The notes beneath the pieces were generated by a model. That model did not search any database. It saw only the letters and a program-made list of their open reading frames with translations, and was not told the DNA's origin. DNA of 32,486 nt from Acrocarpospora phusangensis (lineage in GTDB: Bacteria; Actinomycetota; Actinomycetes; Streptosporangiales; Streptosporangiaceae): contig NZ_BOOA01000087.1 of assembly GCF_016862995.1 (NCBI RefSeq), positions 1 to 32,486 on the forward strand, given 5' to 3'. The stretch's first letter is position 1; each line of letters begins with the position of its first letter. A program made the position numbers and the translations under genes. This document shows, in pieces, positions 15,774 through 22,636 of the stretch.

Positions 15774-16789
15774 GCGTGGCTGCACTGCTCGGCGAACCGG
15801 TCCACGGTCGCGGCGGTGACCCGCTCCTCCTGGACGATCTCACTCTGCGGCGGATTCTTCCCCGTCAGGTATCGCACGACGTAATCAGCGGTCTGCTTGG
15901 CGATCGTGCCGGGGTCCTCGGTCGCGGTGCCGTACAGTTCGCCGGCCTTGATGGAGTCGATTCCGGCCTTGAAGCAGTTGCTCCCGGTGACGATCAGGCC
16001 GTCCTTGCCGCCGACCGGGATGCCGGCCTGCTTGGCGGCCTGGATGATCGGGAGGGCCATGTAGTCGGCCATGCCGTACGCGGCCTGGACGCCGTCGCGG
16101 CCGTACTTGGCCAGAAGCTGCTGGGCGATCTCCCCGGACAGCTTCGGATCCCAGTTGGCGTCCCGCTCCTCGACGACCTGGTACTGCGGCGCGGTCGCCA
16201 GCACCTTCGCGAACCCCTTCATCCGGTCCTGCGTGACGAGCATCGACTTGGTCCCCGTGAGGACAATGATCTTCCCGGAGGTACGGCCCTGCGCCTGCAA
16301 CCCCTCGATGATGTTCTGAGCCGCGAACTCCCCGAGTTTCTCGTTGTCCGACAGCACCGACATGACCTCGTTCGCCACCGAAGGATCGGTCGGCCCGTCG
16401 AAGACCAGCACCGGCACCCCGGCCGCCTTCGCCTTCTGAATCGGTACGGCCATCGCCTGCGTGTCGAGAATGGCCAGCACGATCAGATCCGGCTTCTGGG
16501 CGACCGCCTGGTTGAACTTCTGGATCTGCGTCCCCGGATCCATCGTCGTCATGTCATTGATCTTGATACCGGTGGACGCCAGCTGTTCCCCGAACACCTT
16601 GTTGAAGTACGCCCCCCACGGGTTGGCACTCCCATAGCCGACCAGAGCGAGCGTCTTGCCTTCGAGCGACGTCGACCCACCACTCGGGGCCGGCGGACCA
16701 GCGGTGTTCCCGCCGCAGGCGGTGGCCAGCAGGGCCAGGCATAAGGAGCCGGCGAGGAAGCCGAAACGAAGCGATCCGATGCGAAGCAT
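15770..16789 (-). CDS. Sugar-type ABC transporter substrate-binding lipoprotein
   Basis: The product is 339 aa. The signal peptide ends in a lipobox, LLATAC, with C25 as the lipid-modified residue, followed by GGNTAGPPAPSGG as a tether. The mature part is a periplasmic-binding type I (RbsB/LsrB-like) fold: KTLALVGYGSANPWGAYFNK, FNQAVAQKPDLIVLAILDT, GVPVLVFDGPTD, GKIIVLTG, GIPVGGKDGLIVTGSNCFK. The start has AGGAAA 6 nt upstream. It is the first gene of the operon. Ligand unknown: the family binds pentoses, hexoses, polyols, AI-2 and other small molecules; neighbouring acyl-CoA ligase and F420-type genes argue against a simple pentose. Confidence 0.93.
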   Translation of the reverse strand: MLRIGSLRFGFLAGSLCLALLATACGGNTAGPPAPSGGSTSLEGKTLALVGYGSANPWGAYFNKVFGEQLASTGIKINDMTTMDPGTQIQKFNQAVAQKPDLIVLAILDTQAMAVPIQKAKAAGVPVLVFDGPTDPSVANEVMSVLSDNEKLGEFAAQNIIEGLQAQGRTSGKIIVLTGTKSMLVTQDRMKGFAKVLATAPQYQVVEERDANWDPKLSGEIAQQLLAKYGRDGVQAAYGMADYMALPIIQAAKQAGIPVGGKDGLIVTGSNCFKAGIDSIKAGELYGTATEDPGTIAKQTADYVVRYLTGKNPPQSEIVQEERVTAATVDRFAEQCSHA

Positions 16790-16916
16790 GCCACTTTCCT
16801 TTGACTTGGTGCGATGCACCCGAGATCGCCAAGTCGTGGACGGTGACGGGCGCACACTCAGACCGGGGGCTCATGGCCTCTCACGCGCTCCCGGGCCTGA
16901 AGCCGGCTGCTTGTCG

Positions 16917-16947
16917 TGGTGGTGACTATGTGTCCTGGTGGTGACTA
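16917..16947. repeat. 12-bp direct repeat near the ABC-operon start site
   Basis: TGGTGGTGACTA occurs at 16917-16928 and 16936-16947, 19 bp apart, close to two helical turns. The second copy overlaps the 18-bp TetR operator. It may extend the operator or bind a second regulator; in transcript orientation it lies at the probable start and leader. Confidence 0.55.
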
Positions 16948-16982
16948 AGCGCATAGTTATTCGCTAGAGTGCCGGGTGTCAA
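16942..16982 (-). promoter_or_regulatory. Promoter and TetR operator of the ABC operon
   Basis: On the minus strand a consensus -35 TTGACA (16982-16977), a 17-bp spacer and -10 TAACTA (16959-16954) are present. The -10 begins the 18-bp sequence TAACTATGCGCTTAGTCA, an imperfect palindrome (TRACTA halves around GCGC) identical to that at 17857-17874. The rest of 16790-17090 contains a leader of roughly 160 nt toward the binding-protein gene and the upstream region of the divergent tetR. Confidence 0.88.
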
Positions 16983-17090
16983 GGCACAGAGCGCTCACGG
17001 GACCGGATCGTGCTCCTGCCGGACGGGCGGAGCGCCCACCTGTGGCACCCTTTACCCATCCGCGAGACGTGCAGAAGGCGAGAGTCGCGT

Positions 17091-17813
17091 ATGGCCAGAC
17101 GGCAGGCCCGCTTCACCGCGCAGGACTTGGCCGACGACCCCCGATGGCAGGACCACTCCTCCGACCTCTGGAACAAGACGCTCGGCGACGTGCCCCGCGC
17201 CCTGCTGACCTCAGCGGTCCGCTGTTTCGCCGCGAACGGCTTCCACGCCACGACCACGCGCGACATCTGTGAGGGCGTGAACCTCACCGCGGGCGCGCTC
17301 TACGTGCACTTCCCGTCCAAGGAACTGGTCCTCTTCGAGATCATCCGCGCCGGCCACCAGCGCGTCCTGGCCTATATCCGGGATCTCGCGGCCCCTGCCT
17401 CGGCCAGTTCGGCCGACCAGCTGCGTACGATCATCTCGCGGTACACCGAGTGGCACGCGCGCCACCACGTGGCGGCCCGGGTCTGCCAGTACGAGCTGGC
17501 CGGTCTCACGCCGCAGCACTACGACGAGGTGCTGGAGATCCGCCACGAGACCAACCGGGTCTTCCGGCGCGTCGTCGCCCGCGGGGTCGCGGACGGCTCG
17601 TTCAAGCAGATCGACGTCAAGCGGGTCACCCGGGCGATGTTGTCGCTCAGCATCGACCTGGGCCGGTGGTACCGGCTGGAAGGCTCGGACTCGCCCGAGC
17701 AGCTCGGCGAGTTCTACGCCGATCTCGCGCTCGCGATGGTCTCCCATGACGCCCCGGTCCGCGGCGCCGTACCGGCGCTGGACGGGGACGCGGCCGCCCG
17801 GGTGCGGCCCTAG
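17091..17813 (+). CDS. TetR regulator of the ABC/acyl-CoA ligase regulon
   Basis: The product is 240 aa, slightly long for the family because of an N-terminal extension of about 35 residues before the helix-turn-helix (LLTSAVRCFAANGFHATTTR, then DICEGVNLTAGALYVHFPSK). The layout (TTTRDICEGVNLTAGALYVHFPSKE region, then TEWHARHHVAARVCQYELAGL) is that of KstR/FadR-like TetR proteins, which often sense CoA thioesters. It lies between the two transcription units that share the 18-bp operator, and is the obvious candidate for its ligand. ATG 17091 follows GAGAG/GAAGG purine tracts. It is oriented toward the ligase gene but that gene has its own promoter. Confidence 0.92.
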   Translation: MARRQARFTAQDLADDPRWQDHSSDLWNKTLGDVPRALLTSAVRCFAANGFHATTTRDICEGVNLTAGALYVHFPSKELVLFEIIRAGHQRVLAYIRDLAAPASASSADQLRTIISRYTEWHARHHVAARVCQYELAGLTPQHYDEVLEIRHETNRVFRRVVARGVADGSFKQIDVKRVTRAMLSLSIDLGRWYRLEGSDSPEQLGEFYADLALAMVSHDAPVRGAVPALDGDAAARVRP

Positions 17814-17833
17814 CCCGACTGTGATCACACCTA

Positions 17834-17874
17834 TTGACAAGGCTGTGACGCCTGGCTAACTATGCGCTTAGTCA
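17834..17874 (+). promoter_or_regulatory. Promoter and TetR operator of the acyl-CoA ligase unit
   Basis: TTGACA (17834-17839), a 17-bp spacer and TAACTA (17857-17862) are followed by the rest of TAACTATGCGCTTAGTCA (17857-17874). This copy is identical over 18 bp to the one controlling the ABC operon, with the same -35 and the same spacing. The start codon lies 15 nt downstream of the operator, behind GGAGG. Confidence 0.9.
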
Positions 17875-17889
17875 GGTGCTGGAGGTCCC

Positions 17890-19509
17890 ATGCGCGGTCT
17901 GATGCAGGAACGAGCCCTCGACCTCTCCGTGCTCATGCGCCGCGTGGAACAGCTGTCCGGCCACAAGAAGATCGTCACCGCCACGGTGGACGGCGAAGTC
18001 GTCGCGACCTGGCAGCAGGTGGTGGGCCGGGCACGACGGCTCGCCGCCGCCCTCGACCTGCTGGACGTGCCGCGCGACGCCCGGGTGGGCACGTTCGGCT
18101 GGAACTCGCAGCGCCACCTGGAGCTCTACCTGGCGGTGCCGAGCTGGGGCCGGGTCCTGCACACGATCAACCATCGCCTGTTCGCCGCCGAACTCGCCTA
18201 CATCGTCAACGACGCCGCCGACGACGTCCTGTTCGTCGACCGCACGCTCATTCCGACGGTGTGGCCGCTGCTGGAACGCTGCCCCACCGTGCGGCACGTC
18301 GTGGTCATGGACGACGGCGGCACGAACGAACTCCCCGGCGACTCCCGGATCGTCGACTACGAGACACTGCTCGCCCGGGCCGCCGGCCCCGCGCCGCCGG
18401 TCACGCTCGACGAGAACGACGCCGCCGCCCTGTGCTACACCTCCGGCACCACCGGCCGTCCCAAGGGTGTGCTGTACAGCCACCGCTCGATCGTGCTGCA
18501 CGCGCTGATGCTCCTGGGCGTGGACGCCTTCGCGATCAGCGAGCGCGACGTGGTCATGCCGATCGTCCCGATGTTCCACGTCAACGCGTGGGGACTGCCA
18601 CATGCCGCGATGCTCGCCGGATCCGACCTCGTCCTGCCCGGCCCGGCGACGAGCCCGGCCGAGCTGGCGCACCGGATGGCCCGGCATCGCGTGACGTTCA
18701 CGGCCGGGGTCCCCGCGGTCTGGCGCGGCCTCCTCCCCCTGCTGGGGGAGCTCGACCTCTCCTCACTGCGCATGGTCGTGTCCGGCGGCAGCCCGCTCCC
18801 CGAGTCGCTCGCCCGAGCCTGGTACGACGCCACCGGCGTCAGGCTCACCAGCTCCTGGGGCATGACGGAGACCAGTCCACTGGTCGCATGCTCCCGAATC
18901 GCGACCGCGCACGACGAACTCGACCCGGACGCCCAGGCCGCGGTCCTCCGTACGCCCGGCCCGCCAATCCCACTCACCGAGCTACGCCTGGTCGACGACG
19001 AGGACAAACCGGTCGAGCGGGACGGCGTCACGCCGGGCGAACTACAGGTGGCCGGGCCGACCGTCGCGTCCGCCTACTTCGGCTCCGACCAGGGAGCACC
19101 GAAGTTCACCGAGGACGGCTGGCTGCGTACGGGCGACATCGCCACGATCGACCGGTACGGCTACGTCCGCATCGTCGACCGCGCCAAGGACCTCGTGAAG
19201 TCGGGCGGCGAATGGATCTCCTCGGTGGAACTCGAGAACGAGATCATGGCCCACCCCGGCGTGGCAGAGGCGGCGGTGATCGCCATCCCCGACGACCGCT
19301 GGGGCGAACGCCCCCTGGCCTGCGTCGTCACCACACCCGGACGCGGCCTCGACGCGGCGGACCTGCGCGCCCACCTGACCGGCCGAGTCGCCTCCTGGTG
19401 GATCCCGGAACGGATCTGGCTCCTGCCCGCGATTCCCAAGACCGCCACGGGGAAGTTCGCCAAGGTCGCCCTCCGCGAGCAGTACGCCGCCCACCACCAC
19501 AACGACTGA
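17890..19509 (+). CDS. Acyl-CoA ligase (AMP-binding, fatty/aryl acid type)
   Basis: The product is 539 aa, an ANL-superfamily ligase that adenylates a carboxylic acid with ATP and transfers it to CoA. Motifs: YTSGTTGRPKG (183-193), PMFHVNAWGLP, SSWGMTETSP, WLRTGDIATID, the hinge RAKDLVKSGGEWISSVELEN, and catalytic Lys in PKTATGKFAK (K522). The closest type by motif is the long/medium-chain 'fatty-acyl-CoA synthase' group (FadD-like, DMSP/aryl acid relatives). GGAGG at 17881-17885 gives an ideal ribosome site. It is the first gene of the TetR-controlled unit with the LLM oxidoreductase. Substrate probably an acid made from the imported compound. Confidence 0.93.
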   Translation: MRGLMQERALDLSVLMRRVEQLSGHKKIVTATVDGEVVATWQQVVGRARRLAAALDLLDVPRDARVGTFGWNSQRHLELYLAVPSWGRVLHTINHRLFAAELAYIVNDAADDVLFVDRTLIPTVWPLLERCPTVRHVVVMDDGGTNELPGDSRIVDYETLLARAAGPAPPVTLDENDAAALCYTSGTTGRPKGVLYSHRSIVLHALMLLGVDAFAISERDVVMPIVPMFHVNAWGLPHAAMLAGSDLVLPGPATSPAELAHRMARHRVTFTAGVPAVWRGLLPLLGELDLSSLRMVVSGGSPLPESLARAWYDATGVRLTSSWGMTETSPLVACSRIATAHDELDPDAQAAVLRTPGPPIPLTELRLVDDEDKPVERDGVTPGELQVAGPTVASAYFGSDQGAPKFTEDGWLRTGDIATIDRYGYVRIVDRAKDLVKSGGEWISSVELENEIMAHPGVAEAAVIAIPDDRWGERPLACVVTTPGRGLDAADLRAHLTGRVASWWIPERIWLLPAIPKTATGKFAKVALREQYAAHHHND

Positions 19510-19536
19510 GTGACCTTCCACCAAAGGAGACACGCC

Positions 19537-20583
19537 ATGCGCAAGGGAATCGTGGTCACCGCGCACGTGGGGATCGAGAAGCTCGCGGCACGCGCCGAGG
19601 ACCTGGGTTTCAGCAGCTTCTGGGTGTACGACACGCCCATGCTGCACGGCGACCCGTTCGCCGCCCTGAGCTTATGCGCGAAGGCCACCAGCCGGATCAA
19701 GCTCGGCGTCGGCGTGACCTCGCCCGCCCTTCGCTCGGCTCCGGCGGCGGCCAACCACTTCGCCAGCCTGAACGCGCTGGCACCGGGACGCGTCATCTGC
19801 GGAATCGGAACCGGCAACACCGCACGCCGTACCCTCGGCATGCTGCCGACGACCATGGCCGAACTCGAGAGTTTCACCGCGTCGCTGCAGGCCCTGTGCT
19901 CCGGGCAGCCGGCCGAGTACCGCGAGGGCAACCGGACCCGTGAGATCGAGTTGCTGCACGTCGGCCCGTACGTCAACACGGCGGACCCGATCGAGTACGC
20001 GGTGGCGGCGTTCGGGCTGAAGGCGGCCGCCATCGCCGGACGCCGGGGCGCCGGGGTGATCTCGTTCGGGCTGCTCGACCCCGGGGCCTGGACGGCGCTC
20101 GACAAGGAGCGGGAGAGCGCGGCCCGCGCGGCGGGCCAGCCCGTCGAGGTGGACTCCTATGTCATGACCTCGATGCACGTCCTCGCTCCGGGCGAGGACC
20201 GCCACGGCGACGCGGCACGGGACGCGATGGGACACATCGCGCTGTCGCTGCTGACCTTCGCCGCCGACAACCCGTCCTTCGCCGAGAGCATGTCCGAGGA
20301 GGAGCAGGGGGCGATGCGGCGGCTGCTGGCCCAGCGCGGCACCACCGCGACCGCGACCGACCGTCACAAGGTCCTGTACCGCAACTACCTCGGCCGCATC
20401 TCCCCCGAGGAACGCGAACTCGTCGTCCCCTCCCTGATCGACAACCTCGGCCTCGTCGGCACCCGCGAGGAACTCGAAATCCGGATCACCCAACTGGAGC
20501 AGTCCGGCATCGACGAACTCGTGATCCAGCCGGTCGTGGACCCCGACGCCGAAATGACCGCCTTCGCCGGCCTGACCATCTGA
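19537..20583 (+). CDS. LLM class (F420/FMN-dependent) oxidoreductase
   Basis: The product is 348 aa, a TIM-barrel of the luciferase-like monooxygenase superfamily; in actinomycetes these mostly use F420. Family elements: KLAARAEDLGFSSFWVYDTP, RIKLGVGVTSPALRSAPAAA, ALAPGRVICGIGTGNTARRT, and the late FGLKAAAIAGRRGAGVISFG barrel strand. ATG 19537 is used because AAAGGAG lies 7 nt upstream; an in-frame ATG at 19510 lacks one. It follows the ligase gene by 27 nt and is presumably cotranscribed. Likely oxidises or reduces the pathway intermediate; cofactor choice (F420 or FMN) is family-based inference. Confidence 0.9.
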   Translation: MRKGIVVTAHVGIEKLAARAEDLGFSSFWVYDTPMLHGDPFAALSLCAKATSRIKLGVGVTSPALRSAPAAANHFASLNALAPGRVICGIGTGNTARRTLGMLPTTMAELESFTASLQALCSGQPAEYREGNRTREIELLHVGPYVNTADPIEYAVAAFGLKAAAIAGRRGAGVISFGLLDPGAWTALDKERESAARAAGQPVEVDSYVMTSMHVLAPGEDRHGDAARDAMGHIALSLLTFAADNPSFAESMSEEEQGAMRRLLAQRGTTATATDRHKVLYRNYLGRISPEERELVVPSLIDNLGLVGTREELEIRITQLEQSGIDELVIQPVVDPDAEMTAFAGLTI

Positions 20584-20638
20584 TGGTCGTTCCGGCCTCG
20601 GACCGACAGGCCGAATGGCATTCGAATTAGGTGGCCAA

Positions 20639-20657
20639 TTACCGAACATTTACCGAA
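20639..20657. repeat. 8-bp direct repeat upstream of the mazF-like gene
   Basis: TTACCGAA occurs at 20639-20646 and 20650-20657, 11 bp apart (one helical turn), in an AT-rich stretch about 80 bp upstream of the toxin-like gene. It may be an operator for the gene; no antitoxin gene is visible nearby. Confidence 0.4.
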
Positions 20658-20736
20658 TTTCAGCCAATCGGGTACCCTTTAAGGATCAGTGTCGTACGGA
20701 ACAGCCTGCGACAACGAGAATTAGGGGAGACATCCC

Positions 20737-21171
20737 ATGACCCACCAAAATGGTAATCATCAGCCAGAACCGGATGAAACGGATGATGTGCTTGAGTTGC
20801 GGCGTGGGGACATCGTCTACGTGTTCCTCCACGGGCGTGTCGGCTTCGAACGCAACGATGATCACTACGTCAACGGCCGGCCCGCGTTGGTGATCCAGAA
20901 CGACGGCGGTAATTCCCGTCGCTCGCAGACGATCGTGGCAACTCTGACCGGAGCCAGGGCTTACAAGAACAAGCCGACCCAGGTGCTCGTCGGAAAAGAG
21001 GAGCTCGGCGCGGGCGGAAAAGACTCCGTGATCGACTGCGGTGACATTCTGACGATTGACCGGCGCCGGATAAATGAATGCATGGGAGTCTGGGCGAGCC
21101 TGAGCCCGAGTACGATGCGGGCCGTCGACGCCGCCCTCCAGAAAAGCCTGGCCCTGCCCCGCACCAGCTGA
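20737..21171 (+). CDS. MazF/PemK-like endoribonuclease toxin, apparently without antitoxin
   Basis: The product is 144 aa. Residues 20-140 show the MazF/PemK SH3-like fold: LRRGDIVYVFL (21-31), GRPALVIQND (47-56), SQTIVATLTG (63-72), SVIDCGDILTIDRRRI (97-112) and ECMGVWASLSPSTMRAVDAA (114-133). Arg48 in GRPA fits the conserved Arg of MazF. The family cuts single-stranded RNA at short sites. A Gln/His/Asp-rich leader of 20 residues is extra. GGGGAG precedes the ATG at good spacing. The 153 bp upstream and 60 bp downstream hold no ORF resembling an antitoxin, so this is a solitary gene, a divergent regulator-like MazF, or paired in trans. Confidence 0.87.
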   Translation: MTHQNGNHQPEPDETDDVLELRRGDIVYVFLHGRVGFERNDDHYVNGRPALVIQNDGGNSRRSQTIVATLTGARAYKNKPTQVLVGKEELGAGGKDSVIDCGDILTIDRRRINECMGVWASLSPSTMRAVDAALQKSLALPRTS

Positions 21172-21193
21172 ATTCGATCGAGTTGACTGAACG

Positions 21194-21225
21194 GGCCGGA
21201 TGCTCAGCATCCGGCCTCATTTTTG
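21194..21225 (+). terminator. Intrinsic terminator of the mazF-like gene
   Basis: GGCCGGATGC, loop TCA and GCATCCGGCC form a perfect 10-bp stem followed by TCATTTTT. It lies 22 nt after the stop and just before the convergent gene end, so it may serve both genes. Confidence 0.9.
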
Positions 21226-21232
21226 CCCGGAA

Positions 21233-21916
21233 CTACGGCACCATTCTGGCGGTCAGCGAACCGTCCGCCGCCACTTCCGCCGCCGACGCGAGGTTCAGCA
21301 CCAGAAGGTCCTGCAGCCCGTTGTAGAAGAGAACCGGCACGTCGTTCCAGGGGCCGTCATCGTTTTCCCGCGCCTCGTACCCGTCCAGCACGAGCGAGCG
21401 CACGCCGAACCTGCTCTGCGCGGTCTGTGCCCACTCGGGCACCTGCGCGACGGCGGCGAGAATCTCCGGACCCGCGCCCAACCGGCCGACACTCCGCACA
21501 TTCCTCGATCGGGGACCCCGTACGCCCAGCCGGGGAGCCGAGAACCGCACGAGCATCCAGCGGAGTCCGGGCACGTGCACGGTCCCCGGCATGAGGCGCA
21601 GATGCGCGGGGTCGAATCGTATGCCGTCGAGTTTCCAGGACCGGGCCTGCCGTTCGGCGGCGACCGCCCACAGTTCGGCGGCCGTCTCCTGCGCGGTCGC
21701 CAGGTGCGGGGTCAACACCAGCGACGCGGTGGCGGGCGGCACCGGGTTCTGCCGGCGCACCCGCTCGAATTCGGCGGCGGTGAAACCCCAGCCGCGCCGC
21801 TCGTTCCACGCCTGGACGTGAGCGATCTGCTGTTCCGGAGAGACGTCGGCACGATACCCTATCCGCCCTTGGCGGAGGAAATTCAGGGAAACGATATTTC
21901 CCAAATCATCTGGCAT
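21233..21916 (-). CDS. Conserved-looking protein of unknown function
   Basis: The product is 227 aa and is not recognised. There is no signal peptide, membrane segment or known motif. The N-terminus (MPDDLGNIVSLNFLRQGRIG) leads into a charged helix-rich part with WNERRGWGFTAAEFERVRRQ; the C-terminal half alternates beta-like strands (LRWMLVRFSAPRLGV, VRSLVLDGYEA, DVPVLFYNGLQDLLVLNLAS). Ending in short hydrophobic strands with Asp/Trp-rich loops, it could be a small cytoplasmic enzyme or an immunity-type protein, but nothing decides. AAGGGGG about 9 nt upstream supports ATG 21916. It is convergent with the mazF-like gene and 53 bp downstream of tetR. Confidence 0.75.
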   Translation of the reverse strand: MPDDLGNIVSLNFLRQGRIGYRADVSPEQQIAHVQAWNERRGWGFTAAEFERVRRQNPVPPATASLVLTPHLATAQETAAELWAVAAERQARSWKLDGIRFDPAHLRLMPGTVHVPGLRWMLVRFSAPRLGVRGPRSRNVRSVGRLGAGPEILAAVAQVPEWAQTAQSRFGVRSLVLDGYEARENDDGPWNDVPVLFYNGLQDLLVLNLASAAEVAADGSLTARMVP

Positions 21917-21969
21917 AGTTCGCTCACCCCCTTGCGTAAATCAATTAATACCACTCAATGCGAACCGGG

Positions 21970-22635
21970 TCAGCCGGTGCCGCGCAGATAAGCGACGATC
22001 ATTTCGCCCAGCATTCTGCGCTGTTTGGCGCGGTGCTGGGGAGCGGTCATCTCGCGGCCGAAGAGGGCGCCGAACGTGTGCTGGTTGGCGACGCGGAAAA
22101 CGCAGAAGGCGCTGATCATCATGTGCACGTCGATGGCGTCGGCCTCGGTGTCGAACTCGCCGCTCACCCGTCCCGCCTCCAGGATGCGGGTGATGATGTC
22201 CAGCACCGGGGTGCCCAGATTGGCGAGGACCTCGGATTTGCGGATGTGCTCGCCCCGGTGGATGTTCTCGATGGCGACGAGCTTGATGAACTCCCGGTGC
22301 GCGTCGTGGTGGTCGAAGGTGAGCTCGGCGAGGGTGCGGATCGCCGCGGTGGGCGCCAGATGCGCCACGTCCACGGTTCGTTCGACCGTACGGACCTCGG
22401 TGTACGCCTTCTCCAGGACGGCGATGTACAGCTGCTCCTTGCTGCCGAAGTAGTAGTAGATCATCCGCTTGGTCGTACGGGTGAGGTCGGCGATCTCGTC
22501 CACCCGGGCTCCCGCGTACCCGTCGCGGGCGAAGACCCGCTGGGCGACCTCCAGGATCTCGGCGCGGGTCCGGTCGGCGTCGCGCTGGCGGACCGCGCTC
22601 GGGCGGGTGCCGGACGGGGAGGTCATGGCGCCCAT
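21970..22635 (-). CDS. TetR regulator of the quinate/shikimate catabolic cluster
   Basis: The product is 221 aa (ATG 22626 is a possible start three codons later). The DNA-binding region is RAEILEVAQRVFARDGYAGA, VDEIADLTRTTKRMIYYYFG and SKEQLYIAVLEKAY, the AcrR/TetR type with the IYYYFGSKEQL variant seen in regulators of aromatic catabolism. The C-terminal TetR_C domain includes VAIENIHRGEHIRKSE, similar to the NicS/RutR-like group. It starts 1 nt after the qsuB stop, so it is cotranscribed with qsuD-qsuB. The operator candidates at 25154-25175 and 25278-25305 make autoregulation and control of the divergent transporter likely; the inducer is probably quinate, shikimate or protocatechuate. 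Confidence 0.92.
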   Translation of the reverse strand: MGAMTSPSGTRPSAVRQRDADRTRAEILEVAQRVFARDGYAGARVDEIADLTRTTKRMIYYYFGSKEQLYIAVLEKAYTEVRTVERTVDVAHLAPTAAIRTLAELTFDHHDAHREFIKLVAIENIHRGEHIRKSEVLANLGTPVLDIITRILEAGRVSGEFDTEADAIDVHMMISAFCVFRVANQHTFGALFGREMTAPQHRAKQRRMLGEMIVAYLRGTG

Positions 22636-22636
22636 C

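Noticed and set aside
14232-15884. 550-codon plus-strand open frame over the ABC ATPase
   Set aside because: Antisense shadow of a gene with two complete nucleotide-binding domains and coupled junctions.
17862-19943. 693-codon open frame overlapping the acyl-CoA ligase and LLM genes
   Set aside because: It is an Arg/Pro/His-rich shadow of the ligase and LLM genes, which carry real motifs, ribosome sites and a promoter.
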